A stretch of DNA of 64,000 nucleotides from Gerris lacustris (taxonomy: Eukaryota; Arthropoda; Insecta; Hemiptera; Gerridae), in NCBI GenBank assembly GCA_951217055.1, contig OX578278.1, positions 42,049,574 to 42,113,573 of the forward strand, read 5' to 3'. Positions 22,036 to 33,560 of this stretch are shown here, piece by piece (position 1 is the first letter of the stretch; each line of letters starts with the position of its first letter). Position numbers and translations under genes: made by a program. The notes under the pieces are model-generated. The model searched no databases. It was not told where the DNA came from and saw only the letters and a list, made by a program, of their open reading frames with translations.

Positions 22036-23988
22036 AACCCTAAATAATTTGTAGGTTTTCATTTAAAAAGATTTATAACTACTTCATTTTACTTTTATAA
22101 TGTAATAGTACTTTTGATGGGTTACTTCGCATTAAGATAGAAATTTACTACCTCCGTTAGCAATAGTGACAAGAAGCCGAGGGTGAACACCCACTTTTTT
22201 TAATATGAAACAGGAATGTTCCCTACTCCAACTTTGTACCGTTCTCCAACATATTGTGATCTTCCCCTTATCTTGATTCAATTTCTCTTTTTTTATCTTC
22301 TTTTATTAAATAAATTTATACAATAACTTATATTATCTTTCCCATTTTCTTTAATACCTTTCTTTAAGGTAATTACAAAACCACTGCGGATTCTTTTACC
22401 CTTATCTTGCTTCTTTTTTTTATAATTAGCTCTAAGACCAAATACTTCATACTTTATACCGTTACTTATGAAATTTTATTATATATTTACTCGTATCAAC
22501 ACAATTTCCTTAATTTGTAGATATTAATTAGTTATCTACAATCATACTATAGATGAAATCGAAAATATTTATTTATCCATAATAAATATAAAACGGCGCA
22601 TTTAAATAATAAAGGAAATTTCAAATGAAAAATTAATCAAGCAAAATATTATAAAAGACATAGTACATTACACGTCTATTGCCGCATGCAAGTGTTGGAG
22701 TCCATCCATATTTTGGCAAAAAAAAATGTAAAAAATTTGATTGGAGTAATATAGTAATATAATAATAGATTGGAGAAACTTCACAAATCTATTAATTTGT
22801 AGTTGCATAATGATATAGATCCTTTGTTTACCTAATGTGCATACATTTAAATTCCACTTAATGGAGAAATTAGTTTATAGAATTTTTTGATTATGAAATA
22901 CATGCGCAGTTTATAACACTAACTTCATTCAATACTGAGTCTTTAAGGAAATAAATAAACTCTATTTTGTTTTAATTAAATGAAGTCTGTTTGGTTTATT
23001 GTAAAAATACGGGATGTGTTAGGGGTAGAGGTTATTTTCCGCCTCAAATTTCTCTTTGATTTTATCTGAATGATGTTAGTTACTGTATAAAAAACTTAGT
23101 AAAAAAGAGATTTAAGAAAATTTATTTACTCTAAAGGGATTAAAGATTTAATTACTTATCATCATTAACCCATTCTATATAGTTTATACGAGAAAGTTTT
23201 TCATTATAATGACTTTAAAGAGGAATGAGAAAAAACTTTTCTATATAAGATAAAAATTTTTCACAGAAAAAAAAACTTTGGCAATTTTATTTAGCCAAAG
23301 TTTCCCTCTTAAAGTAATTTAACAAAAAAAAAAAAAAAACCAGTAGTTAGAAAAAAGGGTTGGCACTTCATCATACTTCCTTTTTTAAATGTTTTTAATG
23401 GACTAATAAAATGGAGGCATAATTCCATAGATGAGTAATAATAAGTACTAAATTTCTCGTGGGAAACGATTTAAAAGCTTCGAGAAAATTATTAGAACAA
23501 ATCTAGCGCATTCCCTTTGGACGCCTATTTCACAAATGACACTAGTATAGTATTGAGTATAAAATTGTATACGAGAACAAGCTTTAAATACACCGACCCA
23601 CTGGCCACTAGTTAAATAGGTGAACGCTAAATACAAACGAAGAGCAACTCAAACCATCTAATGTATACAAAAAGCTACAGTAAGAAGGTAGTGAATTGGG
23701 AGATGCAATACATACGAACAGCTAAAAAAAAAAAGGGCGGTGATCTAGGAGAATGAAAGGTAAAAGAATACCTTGAATAAGAGAGATGGAATTTGAGAAT
23801 GCCCAAAAAGAACAGCAAAATAAAATGGCTAGTGAACTAGAATAATGCTATTGCATTTAGGAATATATTTTTTCCGTGGTACGCTGTGAAATAGTAACTT
23901 TAGAGCCTAAAAAACCTAGCTAAAATCCATTTTATCATTACATGGACTTAAAAAATCTTTTCATTACTCCTAGCTGTAAAGAAATTTT
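22036..23988. other. AT-rich, nothing recognised
   Basis: About 2 kb without a coding or RNA signal. A poly-A run lies at about 23,325-23,340. Confidence 0.5.
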
Positions 23989-24010
23989 TTTTACGTCCTA
24001 GGACGTAAAA
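23989..24010. repeat. 22-bp perfect palindrome
   Basis: Two 11-bp arms, TTTTACGTCCT and AGGACGTAAAA, meet without a spacer. It stands alone in AT-rich sequence. Confidence 0.9.
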
Positions 24011-24270
24011 CATGTTTTCTTTCCTGCTGGTAGTTATCAAAACTTCCGATTTTAGCGCTGCAATCTTTGTAGAAATTCTTCTTAGTGCGATTAAAATCCG
24101 CTAGATGTCAATGCGTTTTATTTATCTTTTGTTATAGTGTAACCTCTTTTTAAGGTTTCTTTTTTTAAATCTTAAGTATGTTCTAACATTTGTTATTAGT
24201 ATATTGATTATTGATTAATATTTAAGGTTTTTATTCATTTATCTGCTACCTCGGAAAAAATAGCATATGT

Positions 24271-24348
24271 GTTTTTTCTTTACCTTGGCAATATTTACTG
24301 TATCGCTTCGCTCGACAGTAAATAAAATTGCCGCGGTAAAGAAAAAAC
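24271..24348. repeat. long imperfect hairpin with CGCTTCG apex
   Basis: GTTTTTTCTTTACC pairs with GGTAAAGAAAAAAC and GGCAATATTTACTGT with ACAGTAAATAAAATTGCC, giving about 30 paired bases around a CGCTTCGCTCG apex. The apex contains the reverse complement of GCGAAGC, seen also in the P repeats at 56.1 kb. Confidence 0.8.
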
Positions 24349-25650
24349 TCACTTCACAGCCTAGTAACATAATATACTATTACTAGAAAATTCACTTTGC
24401 TTGTTTGCTATTCATGATTTTGACTGATAGTCAAATTATAAAATAGAACTTAACATTAACTCTATACAAGCAAACTTTTTAGGACAATTAAAAAAGCAAA
24501 AGTTAATAATGATCTTAAGGTCCACTATAAATATTCCTTGAGAAGTTATTTGCAAATAACAAGTTATCCAGCCTTAAAAACTAATTCTTCTGTCTTTAAA
24601 TAATCTATAATCATATTATGAGTACAAATAATTGCAGTATTTAAAATAACTTTCTTAGGCTTAACCCAGGAATATCTTAATTTCAAAATTTTCCAACTCA
24701 AAATGACATCTTAAACGGTTTTCTAAATTAAAAAAAAAAAATGTTCCGACTTAATATTCATTTAATCGGACAGAAAGAAAATGTTTTAGTGAAGAACAAT
24801 TTTTAACTTCCAAACAAAAACTCATTTAGAAAGTGTCTAGCGACTTTTCTGCTTGTTTCAAAAACCACAAACCTAAACACTCGGCCCAGTTTACATATAA
24901 ATATTTTGATTTATAACTTATTCAAGTTTTAGTTTAAGGAGAGAAGCAGATGGAGGCGAATTTTCTAATGAAAACTGTTTTCTCCCGTTATGAGCTGGTA
25001 AACCTTGAGCTTGAGAGAGAGACCTTCTACAATAAGATACCCATTTTCAAGTTGAAACTTTAAGGCACAAACACGCCCCTCAAAACATTAGTTTTTGGGT
25101 TTCGAGTAAATTTTCCCTCTTCAACATGGAGACATGGAAAACATGTGTAAATTACAAGCCATTTGTATCTCTCTAAAACTTTAAATTTATTATGTCTAAT
25201 AGTTTATTACATTAACACAAATACTGTTAATCAAAATAAAACAAACAAAATTTTATTTGTTCAACACAAAAAAAATAAAAATCATGCAAGTAAATATTAC
25301 ATAAATTTATATTATCATTATTTTAAACAAGGATCATAAATCTAGATCTTTCCGACAAAGCAAAATATATTATTTTTATTTTTTTTTTATTTTTTTTTTT
25401 TTGTAGTTTTAGTCCCGTTCAACAGCTAATAATAAAAATATATAATAATAATAATAATAAAATAATAATAATAAAAATATATTATTATTTAAAATTTAAT
25501 AAATGAGTTTATTTATAATTAAACTTTAATATTTTTAAGTAGTTCTAAAGAAATGAGCGGTTTATGATGAAGAAGATGGGCAACTTTAAAAAAAAATCGC
25601 CATATGATTAAAAATAAAGCGTTTGCTTTTAGATAGTGTATAAAAATTTT
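24349..25650. other. AT-rich; (AAT)n tract
   Basis: Holds an (ATA)n/(AAT)n tract at about 25,430-25,500 and a poly-T run near 25,380-25,402. Nothing else recognised. Confidence 0.5.
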
Positions 25651-26171
25651 GTGAAGCTATGTGATCGGTCTGAAGAACAAAAAATTTTAAAATCGAGAAT
25701 TTAAAAATTCTAAGACAAAAAAATCAATTTAGACATCAGGGAACATTTTTGGTTTCGTGTCTGTCTCTCGCATATTTTTTGCGATCCACCATATCTTTAA
25801 AATTTGAATGATATAGTGTCATAATTAGCCAATAGTTTTCCCATATAAGTTTCAACCTACTTCGCCCATTTGTTTCACTTCCACATGCGCAGAAACATAC
25901 ATTTATTTACACATATATCTTCAAAAGTATTCATCTGATTTTTATAAAATTTGTATGGTTCGTCAAAGTAGCCTGCAAATGGCCCCAGACTAATTTCAAC
26001 TGTCTGCTAAATTGATACTTTAATTAATGTAAAAAATTAATTAAAGCTAAACAATTTTGATAGAAACGGGAGGAAATTAAATAAATTTGTCAATAATAGG
26101 TTGAAAAGTATAAAATAATTAAAGTACACAAAATAAGACGGGAGGAAGCAATGTGCTACCTTAATTGCTAG
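25651..26171 (-). repeat. family A repeat, long copy
   Basis: Reverse orientation of the copies at 21,201 and 40,353. The plus strand shows CATCAGGGAACATTTTTGG, CATATAAGTTTCAACC, AAACATACATTTAT, TTCAAAAGTA and GGGAGGAAGCAATGTGC in the expected reverse order. The terminal UUCG-type hairpin is not preserved. Confidence 0.65.
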
Positions 26172-27454
26172 ACTATTCAAAACTCCATTTTGAACTTCAT
26201 CAACTTTTGAGTAGTTGTGTGCGTCAATTAAGGAATTAAAAGGCTCGCTTTTCTTCTTAGCTAGCTATACGTTTCAACTCATACATAAACTTACAATTAA
26301 GAGTAAACTTTCATATAAAGCGTAAGTACTTGACCACCATAGCTAATCCATTTTTAATTTTTAATCCTTATTTAATGTTTCCAGAAGATAGGTAAGAGAG
26401 CTTTGAAAATTTTCCTTGACTCAAGGCATGATTTAATGAAGTCTAATTTAATTAATGTTTTGGTTGATTGTAATAAATAGAAGGTGCTGAGATAGTTTTC
26501 CTTTAACTGTCCACGAGGTTTTACCAGATATAAATTGCAGCTTCTATTAGACTCGAGGAAAAGCTTAACATAATTAAACTGTAAACTTTCTTTAAAATAA
26601 ATTAGTTTAACATGTCAGATTCTAGTTCATAGTAATTAATCAATGGGAGACTCGTTGCTTTATCTAGTCTAACGTAGAAATATTTTAGGTTAAAAACTTA
26701 AGGATGTGATATAGTTTGTGAAAACTAAAAAGATCTACAACTGGTGATAATATTTGACGGATGACTAATAATAATTAGCTAAGCTACAGGTGGGCAACTT
26801 TTTAATGTGACGGATAGAATGTGACAAAATAGGTAGGGGAGCATTCCTTGGACATTTGCCCCTGCACAACTCCAGAAAGAGAGGGATTTTTAGTGCATTT
26901 TCACATAGGACTCCGGCAACACTGTTTTAGCAACCTTAACACTTTCACCAGCTATCATATTAGTGTTATCAAGGATAGTTGACTTTTACTAAATGTCCGA
27001 TGTAAAGTAGGTAATCTCCCATAATTGTTATGCAATGGGTTACATTGGACTTTTGTTACATTTAAAGGTTATAATAATGATATTCGCACAAAATTAAACT
27101 GCATTTTGTGGTACTATGGAATACCTACTACCGAGCTAAGCATTAACATGAACCTCTCCTATTATTTTTTCCCCCGCTTCTTTTGTCTCTCGATCGCAAC
27201 AAAAGGAGAGGTTAGAGTTAAATACAAGCGTGGGTGTCAAACATTCGTTAATTAATTCACTTACGCTTGATTAAATTTGTTAATTAATATGAATTATTAT
27301 TAATGAATCGATTAAGTATTCAATGATATATCATTCATTAATATAATATTGTCATCGAGTGCAGTTGTTGGGGTCAATATCATATAACTTAGACTAATAT
27401 TTACCCTAGAAAACAAATACAATTTAACGCATCAATAAACTTACTTTGTACTAA
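26172..27454. other. AT-rich, nothing recognised
   Basis: A 76-codon plus frame at 27,025-27,255 has no recognisable domain. Confidence 0.45.
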
Positions 27455-27840
27455 CTGAATTCCCATGCTTCGCTCAGGATTTTTTAACGCTATTTTTTTA
27501 ATCTGTTGAATTTATAAACTTCAGTCAAAAAATATGAAAATTATTTTACTCTTTACTTAGATTCCTTGCCCCCTCCTTATATTAATACCGACTACTGGAG
27601 CAACATTTTTAAATGTTAATTTACGAAGAAAACAAATATTTCTTCCTCTATATCCCCCCCTCCCTGGCGTTTCATCACATTCCTCAGTTTAAATTAGAAT
27701 GTTCTTTTATTAATATATTATGCATTGCTTACATCTTTAAAAAAGTCCTTTCCCAACTATTAACTTCCTAGCTTCAGTAGATCATTTTGGACTCAATTTC
27801 TCCATTATTGTTCCCCTTGGGATAAAATGGCAGAAAGTCC
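27455..27840 (+). repeat. family D repeat, 5' part
   Basis: Collinear with 56,395-56,790: CATGCTTCGCT (CGTGCTTCACT there), TTTATAAACT, CTATATCCCCCCCTCCC, TTAAATTAGAAT, GCTTACATC and TATTAACTTCCTA, followed by GACTCAATT. The 3' part with the GACA module is absent. Confidence 0.6.
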
Positions 27841-29493
27841 ATCTTTGGCAGACATCCTTATTTTAGAAATAATCATACCAAATCCATATTAATATTTTAT
27901 CGTTTCTAAGAAGTGGTGAAAATTATATTAGTGAGGTAAATTGGTTTCAAATATTTATATGCTACCTTATTGAATCAAAATGGCAGATTGGAAAAATCAT
28001 CACACAAAGGTGGTTAATGTCATAAAAAGAAGCTAACTTCCAAATTTCAAGGATCTAGTGCAATTGGTCCCGGAAATATCGCCATTATGAATTTTTCTTA
28101 TAAATGGTAGTAAAAAGATTTCTTAGCGAGCACATAGAGGCGCTGAGAAGGACCTAACTACGAATGTGGGTTCCAGAGGTATTTCAGAGACTTCGTGAGG
28201 CGTCAGTCAGTGGTATTTGGATTTTATATAAAAAAAATTGATCAGCTGATTATCGAAAAACCACATGATATTATGATAACTAAATGAAGTGAGGGAAACC
28301 AATTTGTAAAATAATATTAGATACTACTGAGCTTCTTTGAGAGTCAACTAATAAATTTAGAAAAGCTATACAACTCAGAAAAAATTAACATATCTAGAGT
28401 AAGCATGCGAAAAATACATTTTTAACATGTTACATTATATTATTAACTAACTTTAGAAGGCAAAGTTTTATGTTAAAGGGATAAATCCTTCACCTAATTA
28501 ATAGGTAAGGATTCTGTGAATTCAAATTTATTTATTTGACAAATGTTCTTCGAAGAAACCCCTCGAATAAAACAAACATTTGAATAAAGTTCCTATTTTT
28601 AATATTTAACAGTATTAAATAATTTAAGGCAAAATAAATTATTTATTTAAACATATATAAAGTAGATACATACAAAAGAAATAAAATAAATTAGATTGAT
28701 TAGTAAAGCTGTAAACACGCATGAAGTAGATTTACGATATAATACGACCTAGAACTGTTTTATCGGTACTGACCCGAGCATTATCAGGATATGAGACATG
28801 CAAAGCTTGGACGCACGCGATTAAACTCTTCTTTATACTTATTTGTAGGGGGAATAAGAATTTTAAATTTAGTAGGATTTGAAAAGCTAAGTTAGAAACT
28901 AAGTCTCGTGATTCGTGATTCAACGTAGTTAGAAAAGCTTCAAAAAACATAAACATTTTCTTTGACTTTCCGTGTTTCTCCAAATAAATTTTCCTTTTAT
29001 AACTTTCTAAATAAAAATTATTTTTTGATCGAGAAAATCTTGCAAAGAAATGAAAGATATTTTTTTGTTCTGAAAGATTAGTTAGGTTTTGAGGTTTCAG
29101 TTTTGTATAATTATTGCTTTGATCGGAAGGATAGGGCTACGTAAGGCAATGACGATTTGGAGTAAGTTTGTTTAGATGTTATAAAATCAAATTGGTAGTA
29201 GTTCTGAGAATAAGCAGAATAATTTGCAAAGCATATAAGTTACTTGAGCTATATAACGTAACAACTTGTCACGTAGTTTTGTCCTCATTTTCATATAATC
29301 TATTCTAACAATGAGAAGGAAAAACACATCTGAAGTATGATTATTATTGAGGGGTTGATCTTCTCTTCCGAAGGGGTAGAGATATATAGAAGAAGACATG
29401 CTAAAAGGAAGCATTAAACGCAGGCAGATAAGTGTCTATCATTTTCTCTTGGATATTCATTATACCATGCAAGATTACCTGTTGTTCTTAACC
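27841..29493. other. AT-rich, nothing recognised
   Basis: Short frames (28,732-28,983 and 29,187-29,414, minus) show no domain. Confidence 0.45.
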
Positions 29494-29501
29494 ATCTAAT
29501 G

Positions 29502-30254
29502 CAGGGGTTCCCAAAGTTTTTTTTACCAAGCCCCCCACAGTCAAGAATAAATCTTGCCACGCCCCCCCCCCCCCCCCCCCTTATGCAATATTATGAGATA
29601 ATGAATAAAATAAAATAAACCATTATTACATTGAATTATCCATTCATTTATTTGTATTACTATTTTTTTATATCATTACAAGTTAATCTTATGAGATGGA
29701 TGAGCTTGTATTTTTTTTTTTTTTTTACAAGATTCCCTATTCTTGGATGAGTATAAAACGTGCACATCGAAAATCACAGCAACATCAAGTTTGCCACGAT
29801 ACTTTGTTTTTATAGCAACAAGTGCTGAAAAATCTTTTTTTGCACAAATAAGTGCTTGAAAAAGGTAAATACAATCGAAATGCTTGCTGTGATATATATA
29901 CTGGGCTACACTTTGTAATACTTAACCCAAAACGATGATTTGTCCATTTTATCAAAATCGGCAGCAGAACTATTTTTATTTCTAAAGCTTGTTCATGAAG
30001 TGTTTCGGGCAGGGAATCTATGTTGACACTGAAAGGATCTATTGTTAATTTGTAAATGTTGTCATCACATGTGTTAGGAAAGTATCCTTTGAATTTGTCA
30101 GTGAGGTTCTCCAACTGGTTTGATATTTGGAATTTTATATAATCGCATTAGACGTTCGGACGGCAAAGCTATCTCGATCTTGAGGTCCCACGCCCCCCTT
30201 GACTTGTCTTCACGCCTCCCTTGGGGGGCGCGCCCCCCACTTTGGGAACCAATG
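29502..30254 (-). mobile_element. hAT transposon relic
   Basis: The ends CAGGGGTTCCCAAAGT and ACTTTGGGAACCAATG are typical hAT inverted termini (14 of 16 positions pair). The 8-bp duplication ATCTAATG flanks both ends perfectly (29,494-29,501 and 30,255-30,262), the size expected for hAT. The 753-bp body contains a minus-strand transposase C-terminus and C-runs near both ends, so it is an internally deleted, non-autonomous copy. Confidence 0.9.
29785..30114 (-). pseudogene. hAT transposase C-terminal fragment (ZBED-like)
   Basis: A 109-codon frame. Residues 1-20 (LTDKFKGYFP) and 75-95 (QAFRLYLPFSSTYLC) match the C-terminal dimerisation (hATC) region of hAT transposases related to ZBED5/FAM200-type proteins, where LLPF-TTYLCE-GFS is conserved. 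After the Cys the frame decays: CKKRFFST for the usual CE-GFS. Upstream catalytic domains and the BED finger are missing, so it cannot be active. Confidence 0.8.
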
Positions 30255-30262
30255 ATCTAATG

Positions 30263-30699
30263 TATTCTAAACTCGATACGGTAGGATTATAATAGTATAA
30301 GTGGCGCACTTCTATTACTCGATTTTAAATAGATTATACAAATTATCTTATGATAACGTCGCAGATGAATTCATACTTTGTCTAGATGAAGATCGAATCA
30401 TTGTCGATCTTATTAGTACCAAAGAAATAAACCAATAAATTATTTATAGATAAAATGTCTGTCAAGGCTACTAAGCCTGTTCGATTTCACAGCTCCTAAT
30501 TTTTTCAACTCACGTTTAACTTACTGTAATGCCCTAATAAAAAGCGGTAGAAAAACACTTGAATGTTAAATAGATAGTATTGGGAAGAACGAACCATTTA
30601 TTCCTAAATAAGAGAGAGAGAACCCACTTCACAACATTTTAACCTCTAGTTCATGACGAGCCCCATTTGTTGGGAACACTTAATTATATATATTTTTGC
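30263..30699. other. AT-rich, nothing recognised
   Basis: No frame, RNA gene or repeat identified. Confidence 0.5.
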
Positions 30700-30900
30700 T
30701 TCCAAGCTAACCAAAGCTAAAGAAAGCATAGAGATCGTTCCAAAAAAATATTTCGCCCTTCAGAACGATCAGCAGCTCGGAAGCAAAAAAAGGAGGGGGA
30801 ATAAAATAAATTAGACAATAATGGGTTGAAAAAGCAAAACATCATAAAGCACGCGATATGAGGCAAGGAAGCTATGTGCCACACAAATTGATAAGATTAT
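30700..30900 (-). repeat. family A repeat, internally deleted copy
   Basis: Both ends of family A are present in reverse: TTTGCTTCCAAGCTAACC near 30,700 and AATGGGTTGAAAAAGCAAAA...GAGGCAAGGAAGCTATGTGCCAC near 30,820-30,885. About 400 bp of the middle is gone. Confidence 0.6.
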
Positions 30901-31539
30901 TTTCTGTATTATTGTATATTTTGTATATTGTATTTTGTATATTTACCTGATATTTAATAAACCACCATCCAATAAATTTCTCAAAATAATTAATTTTATT
31001 ACCTGCTAATTATTTGATTTGAAACAAATGAGAGGTAAAATGAATATTTTAATTAAATAAATCCAATATAGTTTCCGGAATAATGAAGAAAATAAATTTG
31101 ATTAAGCTGAGAATAGAAAACAAAATATAAACAATCGCCTGTTATACAGGGTACTTGGCGATATATGTACAAATATAAATAAGGTGATTCTAATTCTCAT
31201 TGGCTACAAAAAAGTCATATAAACCATGGGTCTATTCTCAACCGTTTTCCCACAAGGACAACATTTTATTATTTTTTGAAGATCACATACCTTTGCTCAT
31301 AAAAATATTTATTGTTCCAAAAGTATAAAAAACAAAATTTTTGATGTCGTTATAATGCTGACAAAATTTCCTACAAGAAAAGTGTAATTATAATTTTCAT
31401 AGCCTCAAATTAAATTACAAAAAATGTATACAAATTGTATTTTTAACCCTGCAGTGCACGGGTGAAAAAAAATCACACCAGTGCACGGGTTGGGTCTGTC
31501 AGACCCAATATTTAAAAAAAATTAAGATGGTTTATTATT

Positions 31540-31571
31540 TAAATATTTTTTTTTTTTTTTTTTTTTTTTTT
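31540..31571. repeat. poly-T tract in piggyBac relic
   Basis: A run of about 30 T with one preceding ATA; it resembles homopolymer expansion after insertion. Confidence 0.85.
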
Positions 31572-31776
31572 AGTATAGAAATAATCTTTATTTATTAGTA
31601 AAAAAATATAGAATGCAATATATCAATAAAATTACATTAGAAAAAAAATATATTGTTTTTTATGACTACAATTTTTTTAATTTTTACTGTCAAACATGAA
31701 AAAAAAAATTATTAAAAAGAATTAAAAGAATTTTGAAAAAATAAGTTTCAATTATCAATATAGGAACTTAATACGA

Positions 31777-31925
31777 TCAAAAAATTTCAATTCCACAGTC
31801 TTGGCATATAAATTGCAAATGCTCTAAGCATATATATATATATATTGCACTTTTTGCAAAAATGACCGGATTTGTGGTCAGTGCAAATTGAACATCCCCC
31901 CCCCCCTTTATTAGACTCTTGAGGC
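31777..31925 (-). pseudogene. piggyBac transposase C-terminal zinc finger, decayed
   Basis: One minus frame reads CSICTDHKSGHFCKKC and then, after a (TA)n run at about 31,831-31,846, the homology continues in another frame as CLEHLQFICQDC before a stop. The CxxC...CxxC...CxxH...CxxC order matches the C-terminal Cys-rich domain of piggyBac transposases. The TA run has evidently shifted the frame. The DDD catalytic core is absent. Confidence 0.7.
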
Positions 31926-33226
31926 TTGGAAGGCACAGCTTTAATCCCAAAAATTTTTTTCCCGGTAATTCTAAAAAAAAATCCCGATATATATATAACA
32001 TTCCTGCCAGGAGAGTAATTGTAATATTTTTTCTCCCTTTACAAAATTTTCAATACTAAATTAACGATCGAAAATAATCAGTCATCATAAATACTTTGTA
32101 CAATACCTGAAATTAATATTAAATAAAGTTCAAGTAAATAAAATTAAAACCTAGAGAGTTATTGACGAATATATATAATCAAATGTTGTTACGAGTTATA
32201 AAAAAATACTTACATGAGTACACGGGTTGGGTCTCACAGACCCAGGGGTAATTTTGAGGTAAAAAAATAGACAGAAAGAAATTATGTGAATTGTTCAAAA
32301 TGTGGTACTGAACTGAGGAAGGTTTGACTTGAAGGTATAGGAGGGGATGGTGTTATACGAACCTCCCTTATCAGTATTTTGCTAATGAGTGTGACACCCT
32401 GGGTCTCACAGACCCGACCTGTGCACTGCAGGGTAAGAAAAATATTAAAAACAATTTTCTTTGTGGTCCCATAACTTAAACTTTAAACTGAGCTTAAACT
32501 TGGCGGACTTCAGGAAAAACTTCCTTATTTACTAACGTTTCGATCAATATTAATATTATTACCCATTCATAAGGCAAAATTTTTAATAAACTTCGCTGAA
32601 AGTAAAAAAAAAAATACGTGTTTATTGTTGCTATTGTTGACATTTAAATGAGTATACTAAAGCAATCGTACTTTTTTTAAAATGCTTTTAATTATATTTC
32701 CTCACCTTTAAGTCAACAATAGCAACAATAAACACGTTTCTTTTTTACTTTCAGTGGTTTACTAAAAATTCCGCCCTTATAAATGGGTAATAATATTAAT
32801 ATTAATCGAAACGTTAGTAAATAAGTTTTTCCTGAAGTCCACCATGTTTAAGCTCGGTTCTTTACCAAGTATGGAACCACAAAAAAAATTAAGTTTTTTT
32901 CTTAAAATTAAAATTTGTATACTTTTGTAGTAATTTAATTTGAGGCTATAAAAATAAAATGAGGCTGTAAATTAAAATTATACTTTTCATGTAGGAAATT
33001 TTGTCAGCATTATAACGATATCAAACATTTTGTTCTAGCTTTGATACTTTTGGAAAAATAAATGTTTTTATGAGCAAAGGTATGCGATCTTAAAAAAATC
33101 ATAAAATTTGACCTTGTGGGAAAACGGTTGAGAATACCTATGGAGTATATGAAGTTTTTTTGTAGCCAATGAGATTTAGAATCACCCTAGTTTTTTTTTT
33201 ACATATATCACCAATGACCCTGTATA

Positions 33227-33560
33227 CAAGCCGTGTCCAGACTGCCGAACCAAACAGAGGAAACAAGCCGAGCATTGGTCTCTGCGCATGCCCAGTGTGC
33301 AATGCGCCTGCGTATCTCAAAATTAAGTAAGTTAGATATTATATGATTTAAATTCAATATATCTATGGAAATGACAAAGTTTAGTTCGAGTTTGTCGGAC
33401 CGATTTTTAATCTTATTAGGGTTAAATTATAAATTAATAATTGTGTGTCAAAATGGTATGAGAGAAGAGCAGAAGATACTTTTAAACAAACTTGTAGACC
33501 AGAATGGTATAGTCGACCAATATTCTAAGAAATGGGATAGTATTTTCACTTTATGATAAA
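33227..33560 (+). other. GC-richer patch followed by a 63-codon frame
   Basis: 33,230-33,315 is GC-rich for this window and contains CTGCGCATGCCCA, which resembles an NRF-1 site. A frame at 33,365-33,556 (plus) encodes a basic peptide with REEQKILLNKLV and KKWDSIF, faintly like SANT/Myb-type transposon DNA-binding proteins. It ends in a stop and has no partner exon I can see. Treated as a weak candidate only. Confidence 0.2.

Larger units (their letters stand above)
31447..32433 (-). mobile_element. piggyBac-like relic inserted at TTAA
   Basis: The ends are CCCTGCAGTGCACGGGT and ACCTGTGCACTGCAGGG, and TTAA precedes the left end (31,443-31,446), as for piggyBac. The right duplication has lost one T (TAA, 32,434-32,436). 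The uninterrupted right arm of the host foldback reads TTAAGAAAAA at the matching place, confirming the target. Subterminal palindromes of the GGGTCTG...CAGACCC type lie at about 31,492, 32,228 and 32,401. The 987-bp element retains only a decayed C-terminus of transposase. Confidence 0.85.
31147..33222. mobile_element. foldback element interrupted by piggyBac
   Basis: The left arm (31,147-31,446 plus 32,434-32,640, 507 bp) is the inverse of the right arm (32,713-33,222, 510 bp), with a loop of about 72 nt. The ends are CAGGGT and ACCCTG, with TA on each side, which fits a Tc1/mariner-type foldback or MITE. The arms differ at scattered positions. No transposase remains apart from that of the inserted piggyBac. 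Total length without the insert is about 1.09 kb. Confidence 0.85.

Noticed and set aside
24900..25650. A host gene between the palindromes and the family A copy
   Set aside because: No frame above 60 codons and no conserved segment; the sequence is mostly homopolymer and AAT repeats.
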